The notes under the pieces are model-generated. The model was not told the DNA's origin. It made no database searches and was given only the letters and a program-made list of their open reading frames with translations. The translations under genes and the position numbers were made by a program. A DNA stretch of 64,000 bases from Martelella sp. NC20 (lineage in GTDB: Bacteria; Pseudomonadota; Alphaproteobacteria; Rhizobiales; Rhizobiaceae): the NCBI RefSeq assembly GCF_013459645.1, contig NZ_CP054861.1, positions 3,956,001 to 4,020,000 on the forward strand, read 5' to 3'. This document shows positions 25,619 through 34,109 of the stretch, one piece after another; the first letter of the stretch is position 1, and the number at the start of each line of letters is the position of its first letter.

Positions 25619-27157
25619 TTATCCTGCATTCACGTCTTTCCCGTTATCATCGCCGCGCCAGCGTTTGAAGCTTGCAAACCGGCGGACGGCGGGAATCGAG
25701 AACAGGATGGTGAGCGCGATCAGCACCGCGAAGCCTGCCGAAACGGGCCGGGTGAAGAAGGCGGTGATATCGCCATTGGAAAGAATCAGACCGCGCCGGA
25801 GGCTCTTGTCGAGCAGGCTGCCGAGGATGATGCCGAGCACCAGCGGCGCCATCGGATAGTTGAGGCGGCGCAGGACATAACCGCCGACGCCGAAGGCGAA
25901 CATCACCCAGATATCGAAAATCCGCTGGGAAAGCGCATAAGGCCCGATGACGCAGAGCGTGAACACCATCGGCATCAGCATTGTGCGCGGCACCTGAAGG
26001 ACCTTGACGAAAAGCGGGGTCAACGCCATGCCGAACAGGCCCATGGCGATGGTTGCGAAGATCAGCATCACCGCGATCAGGTAGATCATCTCCGGCTGGT
26101 CAAACATGATCATGGGACCGGGGCGGACACCATGCAGGAACAGCGCGGCAATCAGCACGGCGGCCGAGGCCGAGCCGGGAATGCCGAGCGTCAGCGTCGG
26201 GATCAGCGAGCCGGGAACGACGGCCGAGTTGCCGGTCTCCGCCGCGATCAGCCCTTCCTGGCTACCCTTGCCGAACTCGGCGCGTTCCTTCGAGTGGCGC
26301 TTGGCGGCGGCATAGGAGCCCCAGGCGCCGATATCCTCGCCGACGCCCGGAATAATGCCGACCAGCGTGCCGATGATGCCGGATTCGAGCACGGTGCGCT
26401 TATAGCGCCAGACGCTCGAAAAAAGCTCCTTCAAAGGAGCGGGAACGGACTTGCTCTTCGCCAGTTCGGCCGCCGGCAGCGTCATCGCGAACAGCACTTC
26501 GGCGAACCCGAAGGCGCCGACCATGGCCGGGATCAGCTCGATGCCGCCATTCATCTGCTGGATGCCGAAATTGAAGCGGACATAGGAATGAATGCCTTCC
26601 GAGCCGATCATCGCCACCGAAAGCCCGATCAGCCCGGCCATGTAGCCCTTCAGCGGTTCGCCGGAATGGGTCAGCTGGCCGGAAATGACGATGCCGAACA
26701 GCGCCAGCCAGAAGAATTCATAGGAGCCGAAACCGAAGGCGGCCTCGGCCAGCGGCGGGGCGATCAGCACCAGCATGGCGATGCCGACCAGCGTGCCGAG
26801 CATCGAGCCGAGCGTAGCGATCGCCATGGCAAGGCTGCCCTTGCCCTTGCGCACCAGCGGAAAGCCGTCAAGCGCGGTGGCCGCGCTTGCCGGCGTTCCG
26901 GGAATATTGAGCAGAATGGCGCTGCGCGAACCGCCATAGATCGCGCCGACATACATGCAGATCAGCACCATGATGGCGGTGTTGCGGTCGAGCGAATAGG
27001 TCAGCGTCGTCAGCAGCGCTACACCCATCGTCGCCGTCAGGCCCGGCAGCGCACCGACAAAGATGCCAAGCAGCGTCGCCCAGGCGACGTTGAAGATCAT
27101 CATCGGCGTCGTCAGTTCGGCAAAGGCGCTGGCCAGCGCGTCGAATACGAGGGTCAT
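25619..27157 (-). CDS. Tripartite tricarboxylate transporter large permease (TctA)
   Basis: A 512-residue membrane protein with about twelve helices. Two family signatures are visible: GALPGLTATMGVALL (about 37-51) and GIIPGVGEDIGAWGSY (about 254-269), the glycine/proline re-entrant loops typical of TctA. It forms the main channel of a secondary transporter that, with TctB and the binding protein TctC, takes up carboxylates at high affinity. The start overlaps tctB's stop by 4 bp. Confidence 0.93.
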   Translation of the reverse strand: MTLVFDALASAFAELTTPMMIFNVAWATLLGIFVGALPGLTATMGVALLTTLTYSLDRNTAIMVLICMYVGAIYGGSRSAILLNIPGTPASAATALDGFPLVRKGKGSLAMAIATLGSMLGTLVGIAMLVLIAPPLAEAAFGFGSYEFFWLALFGIVISGQLTHSGEPLKGYMAGLIGLSVAMIGSEGIHSYVRFNFGIQQMNGGIELIPAMVGAFGFAEVLFAMTLPAAELAKSKSVPAPLKELFSSVWRYKRTVLESGIIGTLVGIIPGVGEDIGAWGSYAAAKRHSKERAEFGKGSQEGLIAAETGNSAVVPGSLIPTLTLGIPGSASAAVLIAALFLHGVRPGPMIMFDQPEMIYLIAVMLIFATIAMGLFGMALTPLFVKVLQVPRTMLMPMVFTLCVIGPYALSQRIFDIWVMFAFGVGGYVLRRLNYPMAPLVLGIILGSLLDKSLRRGLILSNGDITAFFTRPVSAGFAVLIALTILFSIPAVRRFASFKRWRGDDNGKDVNAG

Positions 27158-27654
27158 GGCAGGCGCACCAGAAACAGATCTTCAAAGAGGAACGACACCG
27201 CACCGCCGAAGACCACGGCAATCACCAGCGCGCGGGCGATGGTGACGATCATGGCGCGGCGCGGCATGCCGGGCGAAAGCTCGAAAATCAACATGAAGGC
27301 GGCGACGAAAAGGCTGCTCGCCACCCAGAAATGAACGCGCCCGACCAGCACGATCGCATAAAGCCCGCAAAGGCCGATCAGTCCGGAAAGCCGCAGCAGT
27401 TCCTCGCGCGTCACCATGCCGCTGGCCCGGCGCTCGTCATCGCCATCCCGGCTGCGCAGGATGCCGACAAGCTGAAGGCCGGCGACGATGGTCATGGCGA
27501 TGCCGAGCACGATCGGCAGCAGGCCGGGAAAGCTTGCCGGCGGGATGTGCCGGACTTCCAGCCTGTCCATGGTGTAGCCGCCGATCAACTGTGCAATCCC
27601 GATCGCAAGCAGGATGGTCGATACGGCAATGTCGACGGAGCGGATTTTCAGCAT
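27154..27654 (-). CDS. Tripartite tricarboxylate transporter small subunit (TctB)
   Basis: A 166-residue membrane protein with four predicted helices, starting MLKIRSVDIAVSTILLAIG and containing PASFPGLLPIVLG (about 40-52), a motif common in TctB. The ATG at 27654 is preceded by GGAGGC at the right spacing; longer in-frame starts have no site. It partners with TctA and follows the binding-protein gene across a 408-bp region containing a large palindrome. Confidence 0.88.
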   Translation of the reverse strand: MLKIRSVDIAVSTILLAIGIAQLIGGYTMDRLEVRHIPPASFPGLLPIVLGIAMTIVAGLQLVGILRSRDGDDERRASGMVTREELLRLSGLIGLCGLYAIVLVGRVHFWVASSLFVAAFMLIFELSPGMPRRAMIVTIARALVIAVVFGGAVSFLFEDLFLVRLP

Positions 27655-28062
27655 GAAGCCTCCGGGGATAGTGGATGAAACGGCGACAAAGCCGCCGAAT
27701 CGGTTTGGTGTTTTGTATCGCGACCCCGGATTGGCCGGAGCGGCATCGCAGCACATCGAGTTCTGGCGTTTTCAAAACGTCGTTCCGTCATCGACCTTCC
27801 CTTCGGAAAGGGTATTACCGTGCCGCATACCCCCCAATCTTCTCGCCCCGGAGGGGAGAGATGTCGCGACAGCGACAGTGAGGGGGGAGTCTAACCCCTC
27901 GAACGCCCTCGCAATCGGACAAGCTGCATCACCCTCACTGCCCCTGTCGGGGCATCTCTCCCGCAGGCGGGAGAGAATACTGGGAGCAAGCCGCACGGCC
28001 ATATACCACCGCCCTTTGAAGGGGGCGTGTGCTCCTTTCCGGGGCAACCGCGTCAGCCAGCC
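27655..28062. other. Intergenic region with palindromic element between tctC and tctB
   Basis: 408 bp without a gene. It contains the large inverted repeat at 27841-27977 and smaller hairpins (GCCC/GGGC near 28010-28025, CCCTT/AAGGG near 27797-27812). Open frames through it are low-complexity and not credible. Transcription from tctC into tctB must cross this folded stretch, so it may act as a processing or partial-termination site. Confidence 0.6.
27841..27977. repeat. RIME-like imperfect inverted repeat
   Basis: The left arm (27841-27889) and the reverse complement of the right arm (27931-27977) match closely over about 45 nt, sharing GGGAGAGATG and CAGTGAGGG blocks, with about 40 nt between. 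The sequence type, CTCTCCC...CCCCTCACTG, resembles intergenic mosaic elements scattered through Rhizobiales genomes (from memory). It would form a long RNA hairpin in either direction. No transposase or target duplication is evident. Confidence 0.6.
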
Positions 28063-29073
28063 TTATTCCGGGCAGGTCAGGCCGACTTCCGACGGATCCT
28101 TCACCGCCTCGCCGCGCGCCTTCATGGCGCAGGCTTCGTTGGTCGCCACCGGAATGGCGCGGGCGCGGGCCTCGTCGCCATAGCTCGGCGCGAAGCTTGC
28201 GCCGCGCTGGTTGGCATAGTGCTTCAGCTCTTCCGAATTCATGACCTTGTCGGCCCAGATCTGGTCGACCGTGTCATAGACTTCCTGCGGCGCGCCCTTC
28301 GGGATGAAGACGCCGAAATAATCGGGTGCTACGTCGATATCGAGCCATTCGGTGATCGGCGGGATCGGGTCGATGCCCTCGATTTCGAGCGGCGTGTCGG
28401 ACAGCACGGCGAGCGGACGCAGCCGGCCGGCCTTGATCATTTCCGTCTGTTCCACGGCAAGCTGGGTGGTCATGTCGACCTCGCCGGAAGCCGCGGCGAT
28501 CACGGCCGGGTTGCCGCCGTCATAGGCGACCATGCGTGCCGTCATGTTGCCGCCGGCGGCATCGTTGAGCGTGGCAAGGGCGGTGCCGCCGGACGAGGTG
28601 ACGCCGGCCGTGCCGACGGTGACATCGCCGGTCTTCATGGCTTCCAGCAACTCGCCGAAATCCTTGTAGGGCGCATCGGCGTTGACCGAGATCAGCGGCG
28701 CGTTGGCGACATGCAGGTAGATCCGGTAGTCGTCGATGTTGGACACTTCCAGCAGGCCGGAAACGGCATAGGTGGCGTTGTTGGCGATCGCGTTCGCCGT
28801 CCAGGTATAGCCGTCATGCGGGGCATCCATCGCCGCCTTGGTGCCGATCGAGCCGGACGCGCCCGGCTGGTTGACGACGACCACTTCGGTACCGAGCGCC
28901 TCGGCCAGGATGGGAGCGACGACGCGGGTCACCTGATCGGTGGAACCGCCCGCCGACCACGGAACGATGATGTTGATGGGCCGGTCGGGTTGCCAGGTTT
29001 GCGCCGAGGCGGAACCCGCGGCGAAAAGGGCGATTGCGGCTGCGGAAACAGCCAGTTTCGAAAGCATGGACAT
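28063..29073 (-). CDS. Tripartite tricarboxylate transporter substrate-binding protein (TctC/Bug family)
   Basis: A 336-residue secreted binding protein; signal peptide to about residue 24 (GSASAQTWQ). Bug-family features follow: INIIVPWSAGGSTDQVTR (about 33-50), VVNQPGASGSIG (about 71-82) and the DGYT loop at about 92. These proteins grip a carboxylate through two loops and deliver it to TctAB. The ATG at 29071-29073 has GGGAGG upstream. A perfect palindrome CTACTGAACAGTAG lies 19 bp before the start, the likely TetR operator. Confidence 0.93.
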   Translation of the reverse strand: MSMLSKLAVSAAAIALFAAGSASAQTWQPDRPINIIVPWSAGGSTDQVTRVVAPILAEALGTEVVVVNQPGASGSIGTKAAMDAPHDGYTWTANAIANNATYAVSGLLEVSNIDDYRIYLHVANAPLISVNADAPYKDFGELLEAMKTGDVTVGTAGVTSSGGTALATLNDAAGGNMTARMVAYDGGNPAVIAAASGEVDMTTQLAVEQTEMIKAGRLRPLAVLSDTPLEIEGIDPIPPITEWLDIDVAPDYFGVFIPKGAPQEVYDTVDQIWADKVMNSEELKHYANQRGASFAPSYGDEARARAIPVATNEACAMKARGEAVKDPSEVGLTCPE

Positions 29074-29091
29074 GATAGTCTCCTCCCTTGG

Positions 29092-29105
29092 CTACTGAAC
29101 AGTAG
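29092..29105. promoter_or_regulatory. Candidate TetR operator upstream of tctC
   Basis: CTACTG-AA-CAGTAG, a perfect palindrome between tctC and the upstream isomerase gene. It resembles the imperfect palindrome before the Gfo/Idh gene at 32400-32417 in the core CTAC-n5-AGTA. The TetR gene at 24950-25606 is the nearest regulator of the right family. Confidence 0.5.
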
Positions 29106-29234
29106 GTTACGGGCACCTGACGTCGTGTCAAGTATCCCGGGCTGCGCAGTCTCCAGCCGATCCGCCAATGGAGCGCTCCTCTTGCCCTCCCCTTGGCCTG
29201 ACGGCCACCTGCCTGCGCAAACAGGTCATTCAAC

Positions 29235-30062
29235 TCAGCAACAACCGGCGGCCCGCTCGATGATAGTCTCCATCACCATGTCGGGATCGCGTTTCCACCA
29301 GTTTTCCGCCGAGAAAATCTCAACTTCATTGAGGCCGTTGAAGCCCTCTGCTTCCACCGCAGCGCGAAGGCCGGCAATGTCGATGACGCCATCGCCCATC
29401 ATGCCGCGATCGTTGAGCATGTCGGTGGTCGGCACCAGCCAGTCGCAGAGGTGAAAGGCCATCAGCCGGTCTTTGCCGGCGCGCGAGATCTGTGCCTTCA
29501 CCTCCGGGTCCCACCAGATGTGGTAGACGTCGGCGGCAACGCCGATGCCGTCGCCAAGCCGGTCGCAAATGTCGAGCGCCTGCGAAAGCGTGTTCACCGC
29601 CGCGCGGTCGGCCGCATACATCGGATGCAGCGGCTCGATGGCGATCTTGACGTTCACGGTGCGCGCATATTCGAGCGTCTTTGCAAGACCTTCCTCGATC
29701 ATGGCGCGGGCGCCATCGATATCGCGGCTTCCCTTCGCCAGGCCGCCGACCACCATGACGAGGCATGCAGCGCCGATGGTCGCGGCCTCGTCGACGGCGC
29801 GGCGGTTGTCGTCCAGAACGGCATCGGTCAACGCGCCGTCCGCCGTATACCAGCCGCCGCGGCAGAGGCCGGAGACGGCAAGCCCGGCGTCGCGAATCTG
29901 GCGGGCTGCCTTTTCCGCGCCCAGCGCTTGCAACTGGTCGCGCCATGGCGACAAGCCGCCAAAGCCGTGACGCGCGCAGCCTTCGATCGCCTGATCGAGC
30001 TTCCACTGTGCCCGCGTGGTCGCGGTGTTGAGCGAGAGCCGCTCGGGTGTGATCACCGCCAT
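29235..30062 (-). CDS. Sugar phosphate isomerase/epimerase (TIM-barrel)
   Basis: A 275-residue barrel protein of the xylose-isomerase-like family. Likely metal ligands include Glu in VKIAIEPLHPMY (about 142), Asp in GVAADVYHIWW (about 175-178), His in AFHLCDW (about 202) and Glu near LNEVEIFS (about 251). It lies 4 bp after the DUF993 gene. With the Gfo/Idh dehydrogenase and the DUF993 protein it forms a three-gene unit often taken to act on a keto- or deoxy-sugar, but the substrate is not known here. Confidence 0.82.
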   Translation of the reverse strand: MAVITPERLSLNTATTRAQWKLDQAIEGCARHGFGGLSPWRDQLQALGAEKAARQIRDAGLAVSGLCRGGWYTADGALTDAVLDDNRRAVDEAATIGAACLVMVVGGLAKGSRDIDGARAMIEEGLAKTLEYARTVNVKIAIEPLHPMYAADRAAVNTLSQALDICDRLGDGIGVAADVYHIWWDPEVKAQISRAGKDRLMAFHLCDWLVPTTDMLNDRGMMGDGVIDIAGLRAAVEAEGFNGLNEVEIFSAENWWKRDPDMVMETIIERAAGCC

Positions 30063-30066
30063 GCCG

Positions 30067-31224
30067 TCAGACCTCGATGCCGTGGGTCGCCATCACCCGC
30101 GCGGTGCGGGCGGCGGCCATCTCGGTGTCGGAAATCAGCCCCGCCGCATCGGCAAGGCGCACGATCTCGGCCAGATGCTGCGCCGAGCGGGCGCTCTCCT
30201 GTCCGCCGAGCATGGTGAAATGGTCCTGATGGCCCATCAGATAGGCAAGGAACACGACGCCGGTCTTGTAGTAGCGGGTCGGCGCCTTGAAGATGTGGCG
30301 CGACAGCGGCACGGTCGGCTCCATGACCGCACCCCAGCGCTGCATGTCGCCCTTCGCAAGGGCCGCAAGCCCGGTGGCGGCGACGGGCGCGATCGGATCG
30401 AAAATGCCAAGCAGGGCGTGGCTGTAGCCCTGATCGTCGCCGGCGATCAGTTCCGGATAGTTGAAGTCGTCGCCGGTATACATCTTCACGCCGGCCGGCA
30501 GACGGCGGCGCATGGCGATTTCCTTTTCCGCCGAAAGCAGCGAGATCTTGATGCCGTCGACCTTGGCGGCATTGGCCTCGATCACCTTCAGGCAGGTATC
30601 CATCGCCACCATATGATCGGCGCTCGCCCAATAGCCCTCAAGCGCCGGGTCGAACATCTCGCCGAGCCAGTGCAACACGGCCGGTTGCTGCAGGCCGGAA
30701 AGAATGCGGCCATAGACGCGGGCATAGTCATCGGCGTTCTTGGCAACCTTGCAGAGCGCGCGCGACGCCATCAGGATCACCTGACCACCTGTCGCCTCCA
30801 CCGCCTCGCACTGCATTTCATAGGCCGCGATAACATCGTCGATGGTCTTCGCGTCGGCCGGATCGAGATGATCGGTTCCGGCGCCGCAGGCGATCGAGTG
30901 GCCGCCAGCCTTCGCCTCCCTCACCGAGCGCTGGATCAGTTCGAGCGAGGTCGGCCAATCCATGCCCATGCCACGCTGGGCGGTATCCATGGCTTCCGCC
31001 ACGCCGAAACCCAGCGACCAGAGATGATGGCGGAAGGCGAGCGTCCTGCCCCAATCGACCGCGCAATCGGACCATGGATTGTTGTCGGCGAAGGGGTCGA
31101 CCACGACGTGGGCGGCCGCAAACACCTTGCGGTTCCAGTCGCCCTTGTCGGGCGACACGCTTGTGCCGGAAAAGGCGAAGCTTTCAATGCCGCCGGAAGC
31201 TTTCGGCAGTGTAACGGTGCTCAT
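30067..31224 (-). CDS. DUF993 family protein (aldolase-like barrel)
   Basis: A 385-residue protein recognised as DUF993 from its overall sequence, including GAGTDHLDP (about 114-122) and YTGDDFNYPELI (about 254-265). DUF993 is grouped with the dihydrodipicolinate-synthase/class I aldolase barrels; KISLLSAEKE near 228 may hold the Schiff-base lysine, but this is not proven. The ATG at 31224 overlaps the Gfo/Idh stop (ATGA); the open frame continues upstream into that gene and is not used. Suggested role: C-C cleavage of a keto-sugar acid in the local pathway. Confidence 0.75.
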   Translation of the reverse strand: MSTVTLPKASGGIESFAFSGTSVSPDKGDWNRKVFAAAHVVVDPFADNNPWSDCAVDWGRTLAFRHHLWSLGFGVAEAMDTAQRGMGMDWPTSLELIQRSVREAKAGGHSIACGAGTDHLDPADAKTIDDVIAAYEMQCEAVEATGGQVILMASRALCKVAKNADDYARVYGRILSGLQQPAVLHWLGEMFDPALEGYWASADHMVAMDTCLKVIEANAAKVDGIKISLLSAEKEIAMRRRLPAGVKMYTGDDFNYPELIAGDDQGYSHALLGIFDPIAPVAATGLAALAKGDMQRWGAVMEPTVPLSRHIFKAPTRYYKTGVVFLAYLMGHQDHFTMLGGQESARSAQHLAEIVRLADAAGLISDTEMAAARTARVMATHGIEV

Positions 31225-32375
31225 ATGCCCAGATCCTCCAGGTCGACCCAGCGGCGCTCGCGCGCGCTCTTGTACCCGGCTTCGGCAAGTTGCACGCCCT
31301 TGGCGCCCTCCGTCAGCGTGTAGGCCCAGGGGCCATCCTCCAGCACGTGACGCAGGAACTGTTCCCACTGCACCTTGAAGCCGTTGTCGAAGACGGCGTT
31401 GTCCGGCACTTCCTGCCAATCGTCGAAGAAGTCCATCTTCTGCGGCTCGTCCGGGTTCCACACCGGCTTCGGCGTGTTGGCGCGGTGCTGGCTCACGCAT
31501 TTGTGCAGGCCGGCGACCGCCGAACCATGGGTGCCGTCGATCTGGAAGGTCACGAGATCGTCGCGACGAACGCGGGTGCACCAGCTCGAATTGATATGGG
31601 CGACGATATCGCCTTCCAGCAGGAAGGTCGCATAAGCCGCGTCGTCGGCCGTGGCGTTGTATTCCTTGCCGTTCTCATCGATGCGGGTCGGAATGTGGGT
31701 GGCGGTGGTGCAGGAGACCGATTTCACCGGGGCAACGACATTGTCGAGCACGTAGCGCCAGTGGCAGAGCATATCGGAGACCATGCCGCCGCCATCCTCG
31801 GCGCGGTAGTTCCAGCTCGGGCGCTGGGCCGGCTGATCCTCGCCGGTGAACACCCAGTAGCCGAACTCGCCCTTCACCGACAGGATCTTGCCGAAGAAGC
31901 CGTTATCGCGCAGCCGCTTCAGCTTGACGAGGCCGGGCAGGTCGAGCTTGTCGTGAACGATGCCGTTCTTGACGCCCTTGGCCCTGGCATAGCGGGCGAT
32001 CTCGACGGCTTCTTCAAGGCCCTCGGAAACCGGCTTTTCGGAATAGACATGCTTGCCGGCGTCGATCGCCTTTTTCAGCAGCGTCGGGCGCAGCTTGGTG
32101 GAGGCGGCGTCGAAGAAGATGATGTTGTAGGGATCGGCAAGGGCCGCATCGAGATCGGTGGTCACGCGCTCGACGCCATGACGCTTCGCCAGTTCCTCGA
32201 TCCTGGCAGCATTGCGGCCGACGATGATCGGATCCGGCATTACGCGCGAGCCGTCACTCAAGCGCAAGCCACCCTGGTCGCGGATCGCGAGTACCGAACG
32301 GATAAGATGCTGGTTCATTCCCATGCGGCCGGTGACGCCGTGCATGATGATCCCGATACGATTGGTATCAGCCAT
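31221..32375 (-). CDS. Gfo/Idh/MocA-family NAD(P)-dependent oxidoreductase
   Basis: A 384-residue two-domain dehydrogenase: Rossmann domain with GVTGRMG in place of the usual GxGxxG (about 14-20), and the family signature EKPVSEGLEEA (about 113-123) with its catalytic Lys. The second domain includes GGGMVSDMLCHWRYVLDN (about 193-210), where the His is the usual active-site residue. These enzymes oxidise or reduce sugar or cyclitol hydroxyls. First gene of a minus-strand unit, with GGGAGGAATTCT before the ATG and a TetR-like palindrome 25 bp further up. Confidence 0.85.
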   Translation of the reverse strand: MADTNRIGIIMHGVTGRMGMNQHLIRSVLAIRDQGGLRLSDGSRVMPDPIIVGRNAARIEELAKRHGVERVTTDLDAALADPYNIIFFDAASTKLRPTLLKKAIDAGKHVYSEKPVSEGLEEAVEIARYARAKGVKNGIVHDKLDLPGLVKLKRLRDNGFFGKILSVKGEFGYWVFTGEDQPAQRPSWNYRAEDGGGMVSDMLCHWRYVLDNVVAPVKSVSCTTATHIPTRIDENGKEYNATADDAAYATFLLEGDIVAHINSSWCTRVRRDDLVTFQIDGTHGSAVAGLHKCVSQHRANTPKPVWNPDEPQKMDFFDDWQEVPDNAVFDNGFKVQWEQFLRHVLEDGPWAYTLTEGAKGVQLAEAGYKSARERRWVDLEDLGI

Positions 32376-32399
32376 AGAATTCCTCCCTGAACTTGCTCG

Positions 32400-32417
32400 T
32401 TACCTACCAGTTAGTAA
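32400..32417. promoter_or_regulatory. Candidate TetR operator upstream of the Gfo/Idh gene
   Basis: TTACCTACCAGTTAGTAA, 12 of 18 positions symmetric, 25 bp before the Gfo/Idh start. Shares CTAC-n5-AGTA with the perfect palindrome at 29092-29105 before tctC. Confidence 0.45.
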
Positions 32418-32555
32418 TAAACGCGTCAACATGCTTCCGGCGGAAAATCAGAAAACGCAAAAAGCAGGAAATGAGCGGACCACCACTCGGCCGAAATCGG
32501 CGGGGCAACAGCAGAAAATCAGTGCCGATGATTGGATAACCGGGCGAACGGAATC

Positions 32556-32601
32556 CGAAAAACATGACGGGCGCCCCGCGACAAACCGGCGACGCCCGTC
32601 A
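32556..32601 (-). terminator. Intrinsic terminator of ugd
   Basis: On the minus strand, downstream of the ugd stop, arms TGACGGGCG (32593-32601) and CGCCCGTCA (32565-32573) enclose a GC-rich loop and are followed by GTTTTTC, a short T-run. This is a good factor-independent terminator. Confidence 0.7.
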
Positions 32602-32623
32602 GGATTGGCTATCCTCCAGCCGC

Positions 32624-33790
32624 TCAGTCGGCGCCGAAAAGGTCGCGGGTGAAGACCTTTTCGGCGACATCGCGAATCTCGTCGGTCATTCTGTTCGCAA
32701 CGATCAGGTCGGCCTCCCTCTTGAAAGCGTCCAGATCCCGGAGCACCGGCGAGTTGAAAAAAGCCTCGTCCTTCAGCGCCGGTTCGTAGACGGTCACCGG
32801 AATGCCCTTGGCCTTGATCCGCTTCATGATGCCCTGAACAGAAGACTGCCGGAAATTGTCCGATCCCGCCTTCATCACCAGCCGGTAGATGCCGACAGAC
32901 TTGGGCTTCAGCGCGATAATGCGCTCGGCGATGAAGTCCTTGCGGGTGGTGTTGGCGTCGACGATCGCGCGAATCAGGTTTTGCGGCACCTCCGAATAAT
33001 TTGCCAGAAGCTGCCTTGTATCCTTCGGAAGGCAATATCCGCCATAACCGAAGGAGGGATTGTTGTAATAGTCGCCGATACGCGGATCGAGGCCGATGCC
33101 CTCGATCATCTGCCGTGAATCCATCCCGTGGGTGACGGCATAGCTGTCAAGTTCGTTGAAATAGGCGACGCGCATGGCAAGGTATGTGTTGGCGAAAAGC
33201 TTGATCGCCTCGGCCTCCGAGGCGCCGGTGTAGAGAACCGGCACATCCTTCTTGAGGGCCCCCTCGACGAGCAGGCCGACAAAGGTCTCGGCCCGGGCGG
33301 AACGCTCGCCGACAACGATGCGAGAGGGGTTGAGGTTGTCGTAAAGCGCCCGCCCCTCACGCAGGAATTCCGGTGAAAAGATGATGCGGTCGCTTTGAAA
33401 GGCACAGCACGTGCGTTCGGTAAAGCCCACGGGAACGGTCGACTTGATGATGATCGTGGCCGCGCTGCCGGAGGCGATCACATCGCCGATAACCCTGGTC
33501 ACAGAGGACGTGTCGAAATCATTTGTCTCGGGATCGTAATTGGTCGGCGTGGCGACAATCACGAAATCGGCTTCGCGATAGGCGGGGGCCGCCTCGGTGG
33601 TTGCGCGAAGCCGCAGGGTCTTCCCCGCCAGATAGCGCTCGATCTCGTCATCGACGATCGGGCTCCTGCCGGCATTCAGAGCCTCAACCCGCTCCGGGTC
33701 GATATCGATGGCGACCACATCATTGTTCTGCGCCAGAAGCACCGCATTCGAGAGCCCGACATAGCCGATACCGGCAACCGCGATTTTCAT
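32624..33790 (-). CDS. ugd: UDP-glucose 6-dehydrogenase, enterobacterial Ugd type
   Basis: A 388-residue NAD-dependent enzyme that oxidises UDP-glucose to UDP-glucuronate. Visible are [15 protein letters not shown] (NAD site, about 7-21), [11 protein letters not shown] (about 117-127), FSPEFLREG (about 138-146), and the catalytic Cys in GGYCLPKDT near 255. The length and nearly every conserved block match E. coli Ugd rather than the ~440-residue type more usual in alphaproteobacteria. Monocistronic, with CTGGAGT as ribosome-binding site and its own terminator. No glycan gene lies beside it, which is unusual for ugd. Confidence 0.93.
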   Translation of the reverse strand: MKIAVAGIGYVGLSNAVLLAQNNDVVAIDIDPERVEALNAGRSPIVDDEIERYLAGKTLRLRATTEAAPAYREADFVIVATPTNYDPETNDFDTSSVTRVIGDVIASGSAATIIIKSTVPVGFTERTCCAFQSDRIIFSPEFLREGRALYDNLNPSRIVVGERSARAETFVGLLVEGALKKDVPVLYTGASEAEAIKLFANTYLAMRVAYFNELDSYAVTHGMDSRQMIEGIGLDPRIGDYYNNPSFGYGGYCLPKDTRQLLANYSEVPQNLIRAIVDANTTRKDFIAERIIALKPKSVGIYRLVMKAGSDNFRQSSVQGIMKRIKAKGIPVTVYEPALKDEAFFNSPVLRDLDAFKREADLIVANRMTDEIRDVAEKVFTRDLFGAD

Positions 33791-33852
33791 GTTTTACTCC
33801 AGATGGATTCAGTGTCCCGGTTACAGTCGCGGATTTTATCGCCCGTGGCATA

Positions 33853-34011
33853 TCAATTGGCAAGCCGCCCGGAATTCACCGCGGCGTCAGTTCCGCGAAG
33901 GATGAGCCCCGGGTTACTTCGAACCAGCCGATACCCCCCTTCCCCGCCGCCCTGCGGCAGCCTGACGCTGGGTGTTTCGACGATGATCGCGCGAACCTCC
34001 GTGACTTTTAA
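33853..34011 (-). pseudogene. Possible decayed 5' gene fragment
   Basis: A 52-codon minus-strand frame without a start codon (TTA where ATG is expected) gives LKVTEVRAIIVETPSVRLPQ and ends in a TGA. The opening resembles the N-terminus of enolase-superfamily proteins (KxTxVRAxxVE). It could be the stump of a gene removed when the neighbouring island was inserted. Weak evidence; it may be chance. Confidence 0.2.
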
Positions 34012-34023
34012 CCCCTATAAAGA

Positions 34024-34049
34024 TTGAAAAATCATATTTACGATTTTTC
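34024..34049. promoter_or_regulatory. Shared 26-bp element, copy 1
   Basis: AT-rich element beginning TTGAAAAATCATATTTA, 61 bp before the first CoA-transferase start. It agrees with copy 2 (49762-49787) at 22 of 26 positions. Arms GAAAAATC (34026-34033) and GATTTTTC (34042-34049) make it a perfect 8-bp inverted repeat. Likely a promoter/operator for the island, perhaps for the HutC-type regulator. Confidence 0.5.
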
Positions 34050-34109
34050 TGTTGCGCTATGGGCGAGCCGCTGGCATTTTCCCCTCCGATTGACAAGGGA
34101 GGATACAGC

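Larger units (their letters stand above)
33791..34109. other. Intergenic region between ugd and the CoA-ester island
   Basis: 319 bp. It contains the ugd promoter side (33791-33850), a possible decayed gene fragment on the minus strand (33853-34011), and the AT-rich 26-bp element at 34024-34049 in front of the first CoA-transferase. Nothing else recognised. Confidence 0.5.

Noticed and set aside
29106..29234. Possible insertion-sequence remnant between tctC and the isomerase gene
   Set aside because: No terminal inverted repeats, target duplication or transposase similarity visible; only short GC-rich repeats.
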